Shown: one piece after another, positions 41,141 to 50,362 of the stretch
How positions within the stretch are numbered: position 1 is the first letter of the stretch
How the letters are laid out: each line of letters begins with the position of its first letter
Origin: Kitasatospora xanthocidica
GTDB lineage: Bacteria > Actinomycetota > Actinomycetes > Streptomycetales > Streptomycetaceae
Direction: 5' to 3'
NCBI RefSeq assembly: GCF_014656195.1
Contig: NZ_BNBY01000018.1
Span: 9,375-73,374 of the forward strand
DNA: 64,000 nt
Program-made: the position numbers and the translations under genes
Notes under the pieces: model-generated
The model's database searches: none
The model's input: the letters and a program-made list of their open reading frames with translations, nothing else
What the model was told of the DNA's origin: nothing

Positions 41141-44100
41141 ATGCAACGCAGGATGTCCACCGGGCGGTTGCTCACCACGGCGACCACCCTGACCGTGCTG
41201 GCCGGCCTGATCGCCGCCACTGCGGGGCCGGCCACCGCCGCGCCCACCCCCTCCCCAGCACCACCGAGCGCCCTGTCCGCCGCCGTCAACGCCGCCGACG
41301 CGGCCGCCGCGGCCGGCCTGGACGCGCTGGCCAAGGGCCCCGACGAGACCTATGAGCGCAAGGCCGTCACCCCGTGGGTCGGTGGCCTCTACTCCGTCGC
41401 CTACGAGCGCAGCTACCGCGGCCTGCCCGTGGTCGGCGGCGACGCGGTGGTGCTCGCCGACGGTCAGGGCAAGGTCCGCGGCCTGCAGTCCGCCGCCCCC
41501 GGCCCGGTCGGCGGCTCCGTCACCCCGCAGATCAGCGCGGAGCGCGCGGAGCAGACCGCGCGCACCGAGCTGGCCGTCGTGAAATCGGTGGAGTCGAACC
41601 GCCTGGTCGTCCGGGTCAAGGACGGCAACGGCGGCCGGCTCGCCTGGGAGACCGTGCTCAACGGCTCCAAGGGCGCCGCCCCGAGCCGGCTGCACGTCTT
41701 CGTCGACGCCGCGAGCGGCGAGGTCATCGACAGCTACGACGACGTCCACGCCGGCACCGTCAACAGCAAGTGGAACGGCCCGGCGCCGGTCACCATCAGC
41801 ACCACCGGCTCGGGCGGCTCGTACTCGCTGCGCGACCCCAACCGGCCCGGCCTGACCTGTTCCGACTACAGCACCGGCCAGGTCTTCTCCAAGTCCAGCG
41901 ACTCCTGGGGCACCGGCAGCCCCACCAGCAAGGAGACCGGCTGCGGCGACGCGATGTTCGCGGCCCAGAAGGAATGGGACATGCTCCGCGACTGGCTGGG
42001 TCGCAACGGGCACAACGGCAACGGCGGCAGCTGGCCGGTCAAGGTCGGCCTCAACGACGTCAACGCCTACTGGGACGGCAGCTCGATATCCATCGGCCAC
42101 AGCCAGGCCAACGAGTGGATCGCCTCGATCGACGTGGTCGGCCACGAATTCGGCCACGGCATCGACCAGTACACCCCGGGCGGCGCCAACAACGAGGCCG
42201 GGCTGGGCGAGTCCACCGGCGACATCATGGGCGCGCTCACCGAGGCCTACGCCAACGAGCCCGCGCCGTACGACAACCCGGACTACCTCGTCGGCGAGAT
42301 GATCAACCTGGTCGGCAGCGGTCCGATCCGCAACATGTACAACCCCTCGCAGGTCGGCAACAACCCCAACTGCTACTCCTCCTCCATCCCGAACACCGAG
42401 GAGCACGCGGCGGCCGGCCCGCTGAACCACTGGTTCTACCTGCTGGCCGAGGGCTCCAACCCGGGCGGCGGCAAGCCCACCAGCCCGACCTGCAACAACT
42501 CCACGGTCACCGGCATCGGCATCAAGGACGCCGGCCGGGTCTTCTACGGCGGCATGCTGCTCAAGACCAGCGGCATGACCTACAAGCGCTACCGCACCGC
42601 CACCCTGACGGCGGCGAAGAACCTGGACCCGTCCTGCACCTTCTTCACCCGGGCCAAGGCCGCCTGGGACGCGATCAGCGTGCCCGCGCAGAGCGGTGAC
42701 CCGAACTGCACGCCGTCCGGCACCAACGACTTCTCGCTGTCGCTCGGCCCGGCGTCCGGCTCGGTCCAGCCCGGCGCCTCGACCACGGCGACCGTCGGCA
42801 CCGCGCTGACCTCGGGCACCGCGCAGTCCGTCAACCTGAGCGTCTCCGGCGCCCCGGCCGGCGTCACCGCGACGGTCAGCCCCTCCTCCGTGCAGACCGG
42901 CTCGTCCGCCACGCTGACCCTGGCGGCCTCGGCGAGCGCCCCGGCCGGCAGCTACGTGATCACCGTCACCGGCACCGCCGGCGCGGCGACCCACACCGCC
43001 CAGTACACCCTGACCGTCGGCGGCGGGGGCACCCCCGGCGGGCCCGCGCCCGACATCGACGTCGCCAAGGTCCAGGCCCACCTGTCGCAGCTGAACGGCA
43101 TCGCCAACCAGAACGGCGGCAACCGCCGGGCGGGCACCGCCGGGCACAGCCAGTCGGTGGCGTACATCAAGGGCAAGCTGCAGGCGGCGGGTTACACCGT
43201 CAGCGAGCAGACCTGCACCTCCTGCACCTACCAGTCCAACAACCTGATCGCCGACTGGCCCGGCGGCCCGTCCGACCAGGTCACCATGTTCGGTGCGCAC
43301 CTGGACAGCGTCGGAGCCGGCCCCGGCATCAACGACAACGGCTCCGGTTCGGCCACCCTGCTGGAGAACGCGCTCGTGCTCGCCCAGCAGAACCCGACGC
43401 TGACCCGGCACGTCCGGTTCGCCTGGTGGACGGGTGAGGAGCAGGGCCTCCAGGGCTCGCAGTTCTACGTCGGCCAGCTGGGGTCGAGCCAGCGCTCCGC
43501 GATCAAGGCGTACTACAACTTCGACATGGTCGGCTCGCCCAACGCCGGCTACTTCATCAACAACATCTCCTCCTCGGCCTCCGCGCCGATGAAGGCCTAC
43601 TGGGACTCGCTCAACCTCCAGCCGGAGGAGAACGTCGAGGGCCAGGGCCGCTCGGACGACTACTCCTTCCAGCAGGCCGGCATCCCGACCTCGGGCTACG
43701 CGGCCGGCGCCAGCGACACCAAGTCCTCCTCGCAGGCGGCCAAGTGGGGCGGTCAGGCGGGCCGGTCGTACGACTCCTGCTACCACCAGTCCTGCGACAC
43801 CACCGGCAACATCGACGCGACGGTGCTCAACCGCAGCGCCGACGGCGTGGCCTACACCATCTGGAAGACCTCGGTCGGCGGCACCACGCCCACCAACGAC
43901 TTCTCCCTCTCGGTGAACCCGGGCAGCGCCACCGTCAAGCCCGGTGAGAGCGCCAGTGCGACGGTCGCCACCGCGACCACCTCCGGCTCGGCCCAGACGG
44001 TCAACCTGTCCGCCTCGGGCGCCCCGGCCGGCGTCACGGTCTCGTTCAGCCCGTCCTCGGTGCAGTCCGGCGGCTCGGCGACGGTCACCGTCGCGACCTC

Positions 44101-44350
44101 CGCCTCCACCGCGGCCGGCACCTACAGCATCACCCTGACCGGGGCCGGCTCGGCCACCCACAGCACCACCTTCTCGCTGGTCGTGGGCAACGGGAACCCC
44201 GACCCCAGCGGCACCTGGACGGCCGGCACCACCTACAAGGCGGGCGACACCGTGACCTACAACGGCGTCACCTACGTCTGCGTCCAGGGCCACACCGCCC
44301 AGGTCGGCTGGGAGCCGCCGATCGTCCCCGCGCTCTGGCAGCCGGTGTGA
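41141..44350 (+). CDS. Secreted M4 metallopeptidase fused to M28 aminopeptidase and chitin-binding-like module
   Basis: A 1069-residue exoenzyme. A signal peptide covers residues 1-34 and an FTP-like propeptide follows to about 205. The M4 (thermolysin) domain has HEFGH at 335-339 and NEAGLGE with Glu357. A first Ig-like/PKD-type domain is at about 528-625. The M28 domain at about 635-913 resembles the Streptomyces griseus aminopeptidase ([40 protein letters not shown]: the di-zinc ligands). A second copy of the Ig-like domain is at about 919-1017, and the tail (1022-1069: [20 protein letters not shown] ... [11 protein letters not shown]) is a CBM5/12-like carbohydrate module. Endo- and aminopeptidase together would take proteins to amino acids on a chitin-like surface. 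Confidence 0.88.
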   Translation: MQRRMSTGRLLTTATTLTVLAGLIAATAGPATAAPTPSPAPPSALSAAVNAADAAAAAGLDALAKGPDETYERKAVTPWVGGLYSVAYERSYRGLPVVGGDAVVLADGQGKVRGLQSAAPGPVGGSVTPQISAERAEQTARTELAVVKSVESNRLVVRVKDGNGGRLAWETVLNGSKGAAPSRLHVFVDAASGEVIDSYDDVHAGTVNSKWNGPAPVTISTTGSGGSYSLRDPNRPGLTCSDYSTGQVFSKSSDSWGTGSPTSKETGCGDAMFAAQKEWDMLRDWLGRNGHNGNGGSWPVKVGLNDVNAYWDGSSISIGHSQANEWIASIDVVGHEFGHGIDQYTPGGANNEAGLGESTGDIMGALTEAYANEPAPYDNPDYLVGEMINLVGSGPIRNMYNPSQVGNNPNCYSSSIPNTEEHAAAGPLNHWFYLLAEGSNPGGGKPTSPTCNNSTVTGIGIKDAGRVFYGGMLLKTSGMTYKRYRTATLTAAKNLDPSCTFFTRAKAAWDAISVPAQSGDPNCTPSGTNDFSLSLGPASGSVQPGASTTATVGTALTSGTAQSVNLSVSGAPAGVTATVSPSSVQTGSSATLTLAASASAPAGSYVITVTGTAGAATHTAQYTLTVGGGGTPGGPAPDIDVAKVQAHLSQLNGIANQNGGNRRAGTAGHSQSVAYIKGKLQAAGYTVSEQTCTSCTYQSNNLIADWPGGPSDQVTMFGAHLDSVGAGPGINDNGSGSATLLENALVLAQQNPTLTRHVRFAWWTGEEQGLQGSQFYVGQLGSSQRSAIKAYYNFDMVGSPNAGYFINNISSSASAPMKAYWDSLNLQPEENVEGQGRSDDYSFQQAGIPTSGYAAGASDTKSSSQAAKWGGQAGRSYDSCYHQSCDTTGNIDATVLNRSADGVAYTIWKTSVGGTTPTNDFSLSVNPGSATVKPGESASATVATATTSGSAQTVNLSASGAPAGVTVSFSPSSVQSGGSATVTVATSASTAAGTYSITLTGAGSATHSTTFSLVVGNGNPDPSGTWTAGTTYKAGDTVTYNGVTYVCVQGHTAQVGWEPPIVPALWQPV

Positions 44351-44425
44351 TCGAGGCGACCTGACCGGGGCGATCTGATCAGGACGACCTGACCGGGGCG
44401 TTCTGACCGACGCCCGGTGAAAGCC

Positions 44426-44468
44426 GCTGCGCCGCGGTCCGTCGAGGGGGGACGGACCGCGGCGCAGC
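44426..44468. terminator. Bidirectional hairpin terminator
   Basis: A perfect 18-base stem, 44426-44443 (GCTGCGCCGCGGTCCGTC) with 44451-44468, around a 7-base loop, in the 136-base gap between the convergent peptidase and membrane-protein genes. It probably ends transcription from both sides. Just upstream a 15-base block, GACCTGACCGGGGCG, occurs twice (about 44358 and 44385). Confidence 0.75.
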
Positions 44469-44486
44469 CGTGTGCGGGGCCGGTGG

Positions 44487-45416
44487 TCAGCCCGGGTGGA
44501 AGGCGACCCGGACGGTGGCGTCGAAGGGGAGGATCAGCCCGTTGCCGCTCTGCCAGGTCCAGGTGCGCGGGACGAGGAACATCCGGCCGCCGGAGTGCGC
44601 CAGCAGCCGCAGGCCCTCGTAGCGGTACCGGAACCGCGCCCCCTCCGCCACCTCGGGCAGCACCGTCTCCCGCACCCCCTCCCACCCCAGGTGCAGGCGC
44701 TCCGAGGTGTCCAGGATGACCGCCGGACGCCGGTAGAGGTGGTGGGCGAGCTGCTCGGCGTCGGCCGTCCCCTTCTGCTGGGCGTAGCCGCCGACCGCCC
44801 AGTACGAGCAGAGCACGACGATCGCCACGCTGATGCCCAGCGCCGCGCGCTCCCCGGTGAGCGGGTAGTCCGCGCCGGTGCTGCGCACGTACATCAGCCG
44901 GGCCAGCACCGCGAGCAGCAGCGCGCCGCCGATCAGCAGCGGGGTGCCCATGGGGCCGGCGTCGACCACCTCGAAGCCGGCCAGGAAGCCGAGCACCAGC
45001 AGCGGGACCACCAGCGCGGTGACGGCCAGGCAGACCCAACGCACGGTCCGGACGCCATCCGCGCCGCCGCCAGCCGCCCTGGTCGCGAGGTGGTAGCCGA
45101 GCGCGCCGACCAGCGCCCCGCACAGCGCCACCCCGGCCGGGACGTAGAGCGCGGGGGAGCTGCGCAGCAGCAGGTCCTGGGTGGCGAAGCCGATCGTGCC
45201 CGCGTCGATGCCGAAGTAGCTGTAGAGCGAGCTGGTGTAGGCGTAGCCGAAGAAGAAGAGCAGCGCGGTGAGGAGGGTGGTCGGGGCGACCCAGGTGGCG
45301 AGCTTGGCGATCCAGTCGGTCCAGGGCCGTACCGGCGGCTGCGGCGACTGTTGCCCCGGTTGTTCCGCCGGCGCCCGCCTCGGTTCGTCCGGGGGCTCCT
45401 CCTCGGCAGTGGTCAG
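44487..45416 (-). CDS. Multi-pass membrane protein of unknown function, CTG start
   Basis: A 309-residue protein with five hydrophobic segments (WVAPTTLLTALLFFFGYAY near residues 35-55, then about 85, 120, 150 and 175) and a soluble C-terminal part of about 110 residues. No ATG, GTG or TTG fits. A CTG at 45416 follows GGGAG by six bases, overlaps the preceding stop as CTGA, and gives the common N-terminus M-T-T-A-E-E-E. I infer a CTG start. Coupling to the lipoprotein gene suggests the two form one envelope complex. I do not recognise the family. Confidence 0.6.
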   Translation of the reverse strand: MTTAEEEPPDEPRRAPAEQPGQQSPQPPVRPWTDWIAKLATWVAPTTLLTALLFFFGYAYTSSLYSYFGIDAGTIGFATQDLLLRSSPALYVPAGVALCGALVGALGYHLATRAAGGGADGVRTVRWVCLAVTALVVPLLVLGFLAGFEVVDAGPMGTPLLIGGALLLAVLARLMYVRSTGADYPLTGERAALGISVAIVVLCSYWAVGGYAQQKGTADAEQLAHHLYRRPAVILDTSERLHLGWEGVRETVLPEVAEGARFRYRYEGLRLLAHSGGRMFLVPRTWTWQSGNGLILPFDATVRVAFHPG

Positions 45417-46054
45417 GGGTTGCTCCCGGCGCCGATGGTGGCACCGCCGTACGGGCTGACACCGCCGTACGGGGTCGCCTCGACGCTGGGGGTGGAGCCG
45501 GTGCCGGAGGTGGAGCCGTCGTCCGGGACGGTGATGATCTCCACGGTGCCCACGGCCTGGACCTGCTTGCTGTCGCCGTCGACCGTCACCGTCAGGCAGA
45601 TCGTGCGGCTGGTGGTGCCGGGCGTCCACCGCGGAAGGGTGAACTCGGCCCGTTCGGTCTCGCCGTCGACCACCTGGACCGGTCGCGAGGCGGGGGTGGC
45701 GAACCTCGACGTGCCGCAGTCGGCGACCTTGCTGATCGTCGCCCGGAAGCTGGTCCTCGCGGGGAAGGACAGCTTGATCAGGGCCTTGTTGTCGGTGCCC
45801 TGGACGTTCGCCGAGGGCTCGCCGGCGGTCCGGAACCCGCCCTGGTTCCCGGTGTCCTGGGTCCGCTGCTCCCCGGTCTGACCGCCGTCGCCGTTCTGGC
45901 CGTTGCCGTTCGGGCCGCTGTCGCTCCGCTGGGCCGAGGCCGAGTCGCCGCCACCGCCGCCGCAGGACACCAGGGCCGGTACGAGCAGGGCGGCCGCCAG
46001 CCACCGGGCCGCTCGGCCGGCTGTGCCGCCTCCGATGTGCCGGGTCCCGGGCAT
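45413..46054 (-). CDS. Secreted lipoprotein of unknown function
   Basis: A 213-residue protein from ATG 46054, five bases after GGGAG (ATG 46066 is an alternative). The signal peptide ends in a lipobox LVSC near residue 31, so the mature protein is a lipidated outer-face protein. A Gly/Asn/Gln-rich linker of about 40 residues precedes a beta-rich domain containing two cysteines (VADCGTS and RTICLTV). The end has a YGGVSPYGGATIG repeat. It is translationally coupled to the membrane protein. The family is not recognised. Confidence 0.65.
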   Translation of the reverse strand: MPGTRHIGGGTAGRAARWLAAALLVPALVSCGGGGGDSASAQRSDSGPNGNGQNGDGGQTGEQRTQDTGNQGGFRTAGEPSANVQGTDNKALIKLSFPARTSFRATISKVADCGTSRFATPASRPVQVVDGETERAEFTLPRWTPGTTSRTICLTVTVDGDSKQVQAVGTVEIITVPDDGSTSGTGSTPSVEATPYGGVSPYGGATIGAGSNP

Positions 46055-46196
46055 GCGTTCTCCCATCCGCGCGCGAGCGTGGGCCGGTCGGCCCCGCCGC
46101 ACGGTACCCGTTCGCATACGGCCCGGCGGGCCGCCGCGCGGTCGCCGGCCAGGCCCGCCGCCCGGTCGGCGCAGCCGTGTGCGCGCCGGACGGCCG

Positions 46197-46218
46197 GGCA
46201 TGGAGTCGGCATAGAGTC
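46197..46218. repeat. 11-bp tandem repeat in P450 promoter region
   Basis: GGCATGGAGTC (46197-46207) is followed at once by GGCATAGAGTC (46208-46218), one base different, 60-80 bases before the P450 start in a divergent promoter region. It could be a binding site for a regulator or contain the -10 element (CATAGA). Confidence 0.4.
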
Positions 46219-46278
46219 GGAGCGGACGAACCGTCAGCAGCACCCGTCAGCCGTCATCGGACCGAAAGGACCCCCACC

Positions 46279-47517
46279 GTGAGCACGGACACCCGCCCGG
46301 TACCGGAGCTGGCACCCGAGGCCGTCGAACAGTGGCGCACCGAGGGTGCCGAGCTCGTCGACCTGCTGGCCCGGGCCCGGCGCGGCGTCGGCGGGATCGC
46401 CGCGTTCCGGCTCGGCCCGGAGCCGACCGTCCTGGTCACCGACCCGGCGGCGGTGCAGCACGTCCTGGGCCGCCACCCGGACCGGTACGTCAAGCGCTCG
46501 CACCGCGCCCGGATGCTCGTCGGCGACGGCGTGCTGTCCGCCACCGGGGATGCCTGGAAGCGCCAACGGCGGCTGCTGCAGTCACAGTTCACCGGCACCG
46601 GGATGCGCCGGTACGAGCAGCGGATCGCGGCGGCGGCGCGCCGCACCGCCGAGCGCTGGGCCGGCTACCGGCGCAGCGGGGAGACCTTCGACGTCGGCGA
46701 GGAGATGCGCCGCTTCGCCCTGGACACCGTCTGGCGGGCGCTCACCGGACTGCCCCTGGACGACCGGACCGACCGCGAACTCCGCGCGGTCGAACGGGTG
46801 GTGGCCGCCATGCCGAAGCTGCCGACCGACGCGGCGGACGCCCGGGACGCCGTCGCCGAGGACCTGGCGCTGGTCGACGCCGTGGCGCACGCCGCCATCG
46901 ACGCGGCGCGCGAGGCCGGCCCGACGGAGGAGCCCGGCGTGCTCCGGGTGCTGCTGGAGGCGGGCGACCAAATCCCCGCGTACACCGACCGGTTGATCCG
47001 CGACGAGCTCGTCACCCTGCTCGTCGCCGGGCACGAGACCACCGCCACCACGCTCACCTGGCTCTTCCTGCTCCTCGACGAGCACCCCGAGGCCCGGACG
47101 GCCGATCCGCAGGCGCTGGTGAGCGAGACCCTGCGGCTCTACCCCTCCGCCTGGCTGCTCCCCCGGCACGCCACGCAGGACGACGTCATCGAGGGCCACC
47201 ACATCGCCGCCGGAACGGACGTGCTGGTCTGCCCGTACCTCATCCACCGCGACCCGGCCCTGTGGCCCGACCCCGAACGCTTCGACCCGGCCCGCTTCGC
47301 CCCGGGTGCGGAGCGCCCCGGCCACCTCGGCGCCTACCTCCCCTTCGGCCTCGGCGCCCGCGCCTGCCTGGGCACCCAGTTCGCCCTCCGGGAGACCACG
47401 GCGCTGCTGGAACTCCTGCTGCCGATGGGCGAGTTGGCCTACGTCAGCAAGCCGAAGGGCGCCGCCTACAGCATCACCGTACGGCCGGACGGACCTTCGC
47501 CCGCCGTCCTGCGCTGA
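46279..47517 (+). CDS. Cytochrome P450
   Basis: A 412-residue soluble P450 starting at GTG 46279 behind AAAGGA. I-helix oxygen-binding motif AGHETTATT, E-x-x-R motif ETLR, and heme loop FGLGARACLG with the Cys thiolate near residue 362; all key residues are present. The N-terminal half (VKRSHRARMLVGDGVLSATGDAWKRQRRLLQSQF) resembles the bacterial P450 group that includes terpene oxidases. No ferredoxin is adjacent. PTM clusters often have a P450 (FtdF) at their end; this one is 7 kb from ftdA on the other strand, so a role there is only a possibility. Confidence 0.88.
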   Translation: MSTDTRPVPELAPEAVEQWRTEGAELVDLLARARRGVGGIAAFRLGPEPTVLVTDPAAVQHVLGRHPDRYVKRSHRARMLVGDGVLSATGDAWKRQRRLLQSQFTGTGMRRYEQRIAAAARRTAERWAGYRRSGETFDVGEEMRRFALDTVWRALTGLPLDDRTDRELRAVERVVAAMPKLPTDAADARDAVAEDLALVDAVAHAAIDAAREAGPTEEPGVLRVLLEAGDQIPAYTDRLIRDELVTLLVAGHETTATTLTWLFLLLDEHPEARTADPQALVSETLRLYPSAWLLPRHATQDDVIEGHHIAAGTDVLVCPYLIHRDPALWPDPERFDPARFAPGAERPGHLGAYLPFGLGARACLGTQFALRETTALLELLLPMGELAYVSKPKGAAYSITVRPDGPSPAVLR

Positions 47518-47527
47518 GCGGGCCGGC

Positions 47528-47614
47528 GCCGGGGAGCGCGACACGGGCGGGCCCGCGCCGGGGAGCGCGACACGGGCGGGCCCGCGCCGGGGAGCGCGAA
47601 ACGCGCGGGCCCGC
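47528..47614 (+). repeat. Three tandem 29-bp repeats after P450 gene
   Basis: Units start at 47528, 47557 and 47586 (GCCGGGGAGCGCGACACGGG onward, ending GCGGGCCCGC). The first two are identical and the third has a few changes. They lie just after the P450 stop (47517). There are no unique spacers, so this is not a CRISPR array. Each unit can fold GC-rich hairpins and may help end transcription. Confidence 0.7.
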
Positions 47615-47711
47615 ACTGTCACACCCGGGCGCCGGGATCCGTCGGGGAGGTGACGGCACCGCTGATCGCACCGATCACGGCGACCCCGCCGCTCCCGAGA
47701 GGAACACCACG

Positions 47712-48218
47712 ATGACCAGCCGATCCATCACCGCCGAGGTCCCGCAGCGCCCCCGCATGGCCCAGGACCCGGTGCAGCTCGTGCCCGCCCTCGCCGAGGT
47801 CTCGGCCGCGCTGTTCAAGGCCACCGGCAACCGCTCGGTGCCCCGCACCACCATCAGCCTGGTCCAGCTGCGGGCCGGCCAGATCGCCGGCAGCACCTAC
47901 CTGACCGTCCTGCACACCGGCTTCCTCCGCAAGGCCGACGAGACCGAGGAGCGCATCGCCTCGGTGTCCTCCTGGCAGGACTCGCCGTACTTCACCGCCC
48001 CCGAGCGGGCCGCCCTCGCCCTGGTCGAGGCCGCCCTCCAGCCCAACCAGCACGGCGAGCGCGTCTCCGACGCCCTGTACGCCGAGGTCGCCGAGCACTA
48101 CGACGAGGAGGCCCTGGCCACCCTGATGATCGCCATCGGCCAGGTCAACTTCTTCACCGCCATCGCCCTGATCGCCAAGCCCGTCCCGGGCCGCTCCTTC
48201 ACCGACCCCTGGGCCTGA
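47712..48218 (+). CDS. AhpD-like (carboxymuconolactone decarboxylase family) protein without catalytic cysteines
   Basis: A 168-residue all-helical protein from ATG 47712 with an AGAGGA site. The core VQLRAGQIAGSTYLTVLHTGFLRKADETEERIASVSSW aligns with AhpD, where the motif is IN-G-C-x-x-C-x-x-H; here the cysteines are Ser and Leu while the His is kept (near residue 72). The peroxidase/disulphide chemistry is therefore lost. It may be a substrate-binding or structural paralogue or carry another activity. It stands alone between the P450 and PBP genes. Confidence 0.75.
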   Translation: MTSRSITAEVPQRPRMAQDPVQLVPALAEVSAALFKATGNRSVPRTTISLVQLRAGQIAGSTYLTVLHTGFLRKADETEERIASVSSWQDSPYFTAPERAALALVEAALQPNQHGERVSDALYAEVAEHYDEEALATLMIAIGQVNFFTAIALIAKPVPGRSFTDPWA

Positions 48219-48235
48219 CCGTTCCCTTCCGGCCA

Positions 48236-48277
48236 CGGGAGCGCCTACCGGGCAACTCCGCCCGGCGGGCGCTCCCG
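48236..48277 (+). terminator. Two-tier hairpin terminator
   Basis: CGGGAGCGCC (48236-48245) pairs with GGCGCTCCCG (48268-48277), and inside it CCGGGC (48248-48253) pairs with GCCCGG (48260-48265). It begins 18 bases after the AhpD-like stop codon and separates that gene from the PBP gene. Confidence 0.7.
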
Positions 48278-48421
48278 CTGTCGACCGATCACCGGTGTCC
48301 GCATAGGCTGGTCCGCGCTCGAACGGACTGGCGATCGACCGCCCGTCCGTCCGGGCCCGCGGGCCGGGATGCCGGAGGGGGCAGGTCCGCGGGACACGAA
48401 GGACACAGGGGGACGAGAGAC

Positions 48422-50179
48422 ATGCGTGAAGAGCGGGAACCCGACGGGTACGCCGGGTACACCGAACTCGACGAGGACCACGTCGAGTACGTCGAGTACG
48501 AGGACGGGACCGGGCACGAGGGGGAAGCCCCGCGCCGCTCCGGCGCGCGGAAGGCCGTGCTGGTCGCGGTCGGCGGGGTGTTCGCCGCGCTGCTGGCGGT
48601 CGGCGGGTACGGCCTCTACAACATCGTGAACGCCGTGCAGGGCGGCAACCCGTCGAGCGGCGGCAGCGGCACCCAGGGGTCCGACACCGCGGCGAAGGCC
48701 CCGCAGACACCGCCGACCGCCGAGCAGGCCGCGGCGGTCGCCAAGGACTTCCTGGCGGCCTGGGGCCGCGGGGACGTCACCGCCGCCTCCGCACTGACCA
48801 ACCGGCCGGAGACGGCCCGCGCCGCGCTGGCCGCCTTCCACGAGAACGTGCCGGCCCGCACCCTCGCGCTGACCGGGACGGGCCCGGCGGCGACCGGCAC
48901 GGCGGAGGAACCGGCCGTCGGCTTCCGGGTGAAGGCCGAGTTCGAGGGCGCGACGGCCGCCTGGGAGTACGACAGCACGCTCAGCGTCGTCCGGGGCGAG
49001 AGCGGAAAGGCCGTCGTGCGCTGGGCGCCGACCGTGCTCCACCCCCGCCTCGGGCCGGGTGGGACGATCGCCGTGAAGGCGCTGCCCGACCCGGTGACCA
49101 AGCCGGCCGACCGCAACGGCAAGCCCCTGGAGGGCTTCCCCTCGCTGGCCGCCGTCCTGCCCAAGATCGCGCCCGCCGACGGGGAGACCGTGGTCAACGG
49201 GCGGGCCGTGGTGCTCTCCGGCGGCGCCGGGAAGGATCCCGAGCAGCTGTTCGTACTGACCCCGCCGAGCGCGCCGCAGGTCAAGCTCACCCTGGATGCC
49301 GACCTCCAGCGGGTCGCCGAGGAGGCCGTCAAGCAGCAGGCCGCGGGCGGCAAGCCGGCCTCGCTGGTGGCCGTCCAGCCGAGCACCGGCCACATCCTGG
49401 CGATGGCCTTCTCGCCCAGCGGGTACAACCGCGCGGTCTCGGCCGGCCAGCCGCCCGGCTCCACGATGAAGGTGATCACCTCGGCCGCCCTGCTGCAGGC
49501 CGGCGTGACCCCGGACACCGTGGTGCCGTGCAAGAACACCACCAACTCCCCGCGCCCGTGGCACAACGACGAACCGGGCGACTTCCCCTCGTACACGCTC
49601 ACCGACGACTTCAGCCACTCCTGCAACACCGGCTTCATCGACAAGGGCCTGGAGAAGCTGCAGCCCGGCACGCTCGCCAAGGTGGCCCGCGACCAGTTCG
49701 GCCTCGGCCTGGAATGGCACATCGGCATCGACAGCCGGGACGCCACGATCCCGCTGCCGGCGGACAAGGACGAGGCCGCCGCCGAGTACATCGGCCAGGG
49801 CAAGATCCAGGTCAACTCGCTGGCGATGGCCTCGGTCGCCGCCACCGTGCAGAGCGGAACGTTCCGCCAGCCCGTCCTGCGGGAGGACGCCAAGCGCGCC
49901 ACCGCCCCCGGGAAGCTCCCCGCCGGCGTCGCCCAGGACCTGCGCGCCATGATGGCCAAGACCGCCACCCAGGGCACCGCCCGCGCCCCGATGTCCGGCC
50001 TCACCGGCCAGATCGGCGCCAAGACCGGCACCGTCGAAACCGGCGGCCAGTCCACCAACAGCTGGTTCATCGCCTACCGCGGCGACCTCGCCGTCGCCGC
50101 CGAGGTCGACGGCGGCGGCCACGGCAACAGCGCGGCCGGCGTGGCGGCGGCCCAGGTCCTCAAGGCGGGCAAGGGCTGA
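48422..50179 (+). CDS. Penicillin-binding protein transpeptidase with NTF2-like domain
   Basis: A 585-residue membrane-anchored protein from ATG 48422. An acidic cytoplasmic N-terminus (1-40) is followed by one membrane anchor (about 44-68), a MecA_N/NTF2-like domain (about 100-205) and the transpeptidase domain. The catalytic motifs are S-x-x-K at Ser347-Lys350 (PGSTMK), S-x-N at 400-402 (SCN) and KTGT near residue 536. It lacks a glycosyltransferase domain, so it is a class B-type enzyme that cross-links peptidoglycan outside the membrane. NTF2-bearing PBPs include resistance types such as MecA, but similar ones are housekeeping in Streptomyces. Confidence 0.85.
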   Translation: MREEREPDGYAGYTELDEDHVEYVEYEDGTGHEGEAPRRSGARKAVLVAVGGVFAALLAVGGYGLYNIVNAVQGGNPSSGGSGTQGSDTAAKAPQTPPTAEQAAAVAKDFLAAWGRGDVTAASALTNRPETARAALAAFHENVPARTLALTGTGPAATGTAEEPAVGFRVKAEFEGATAAWEYDSTLSVVRGESGKAVVRWAPTVLHPRLGPGGTIAVKALPDPVTKPADRNGKPLEGFPSLAAVLPKIAPADGETVVNGRAVVLSGGAGKDPEQLFVLTPPSAPQVKLTLDADLQRVAEEAVKQQAAGGKPASLVAVQPSTGHILAMAFSPSGYNRAVSAGQPPGSTMKVITSAALLQAGVTPDTVVPCKNTTNSPRPWHNDEPGDFPSYTLTDDFSHSCNTGFIDKGLEKLQPGTLAKVARDQFGLGLEWHIGIDSRDATIPLPADKDEAAAEYIGQGKIQVNSLAMASVAATVQSGTFRQPVLREDAKRATAPGKLPAGVAQDLRAMMAKTATQGTARAPMSGLTGQIGAKTGTVETGGQSTNSWFIAYRGDLAVAAEVDGGGHGNSAAGVAAAQVLKAGKG

Positions 50180-50362
50180 CGGCTGCCCCGTCGACCCGCG
50201 CGGCCGTACGTACGTCCGCACGGGTCGGCGGGCCCCCGGCGCTCAGAACCGCCACCGCGGGGCCCGCGCCACTGCAACCGGAGCGGAAAGGGCTTGCCGA
50301 AACCGGAGTTCGGGTGTCACCATCGGCGCCATGATCTTCAGAATCGAGCCCCTCACCCGCTG

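Noticed and set aside
40919-44293. Long reverse-strand open frame opposite the M4-M28 peptidase
   Set aside because: Same GC artefact: Gly/Val/Asp-rich translation without motifs, while the forward strand has a full set of peptidase motifs.
46279-47517. Naming the P450 ftdF
   Set aside because: It is 7 kb from the PTM operon, on the other strand, with unrelated genes between; sequence alone does not place it in that family.
47528-47614. Short CRISPR-like repeat array
   Set aside because: The 29-base units are directly adjacent with no spacers, and no cas genes are present.
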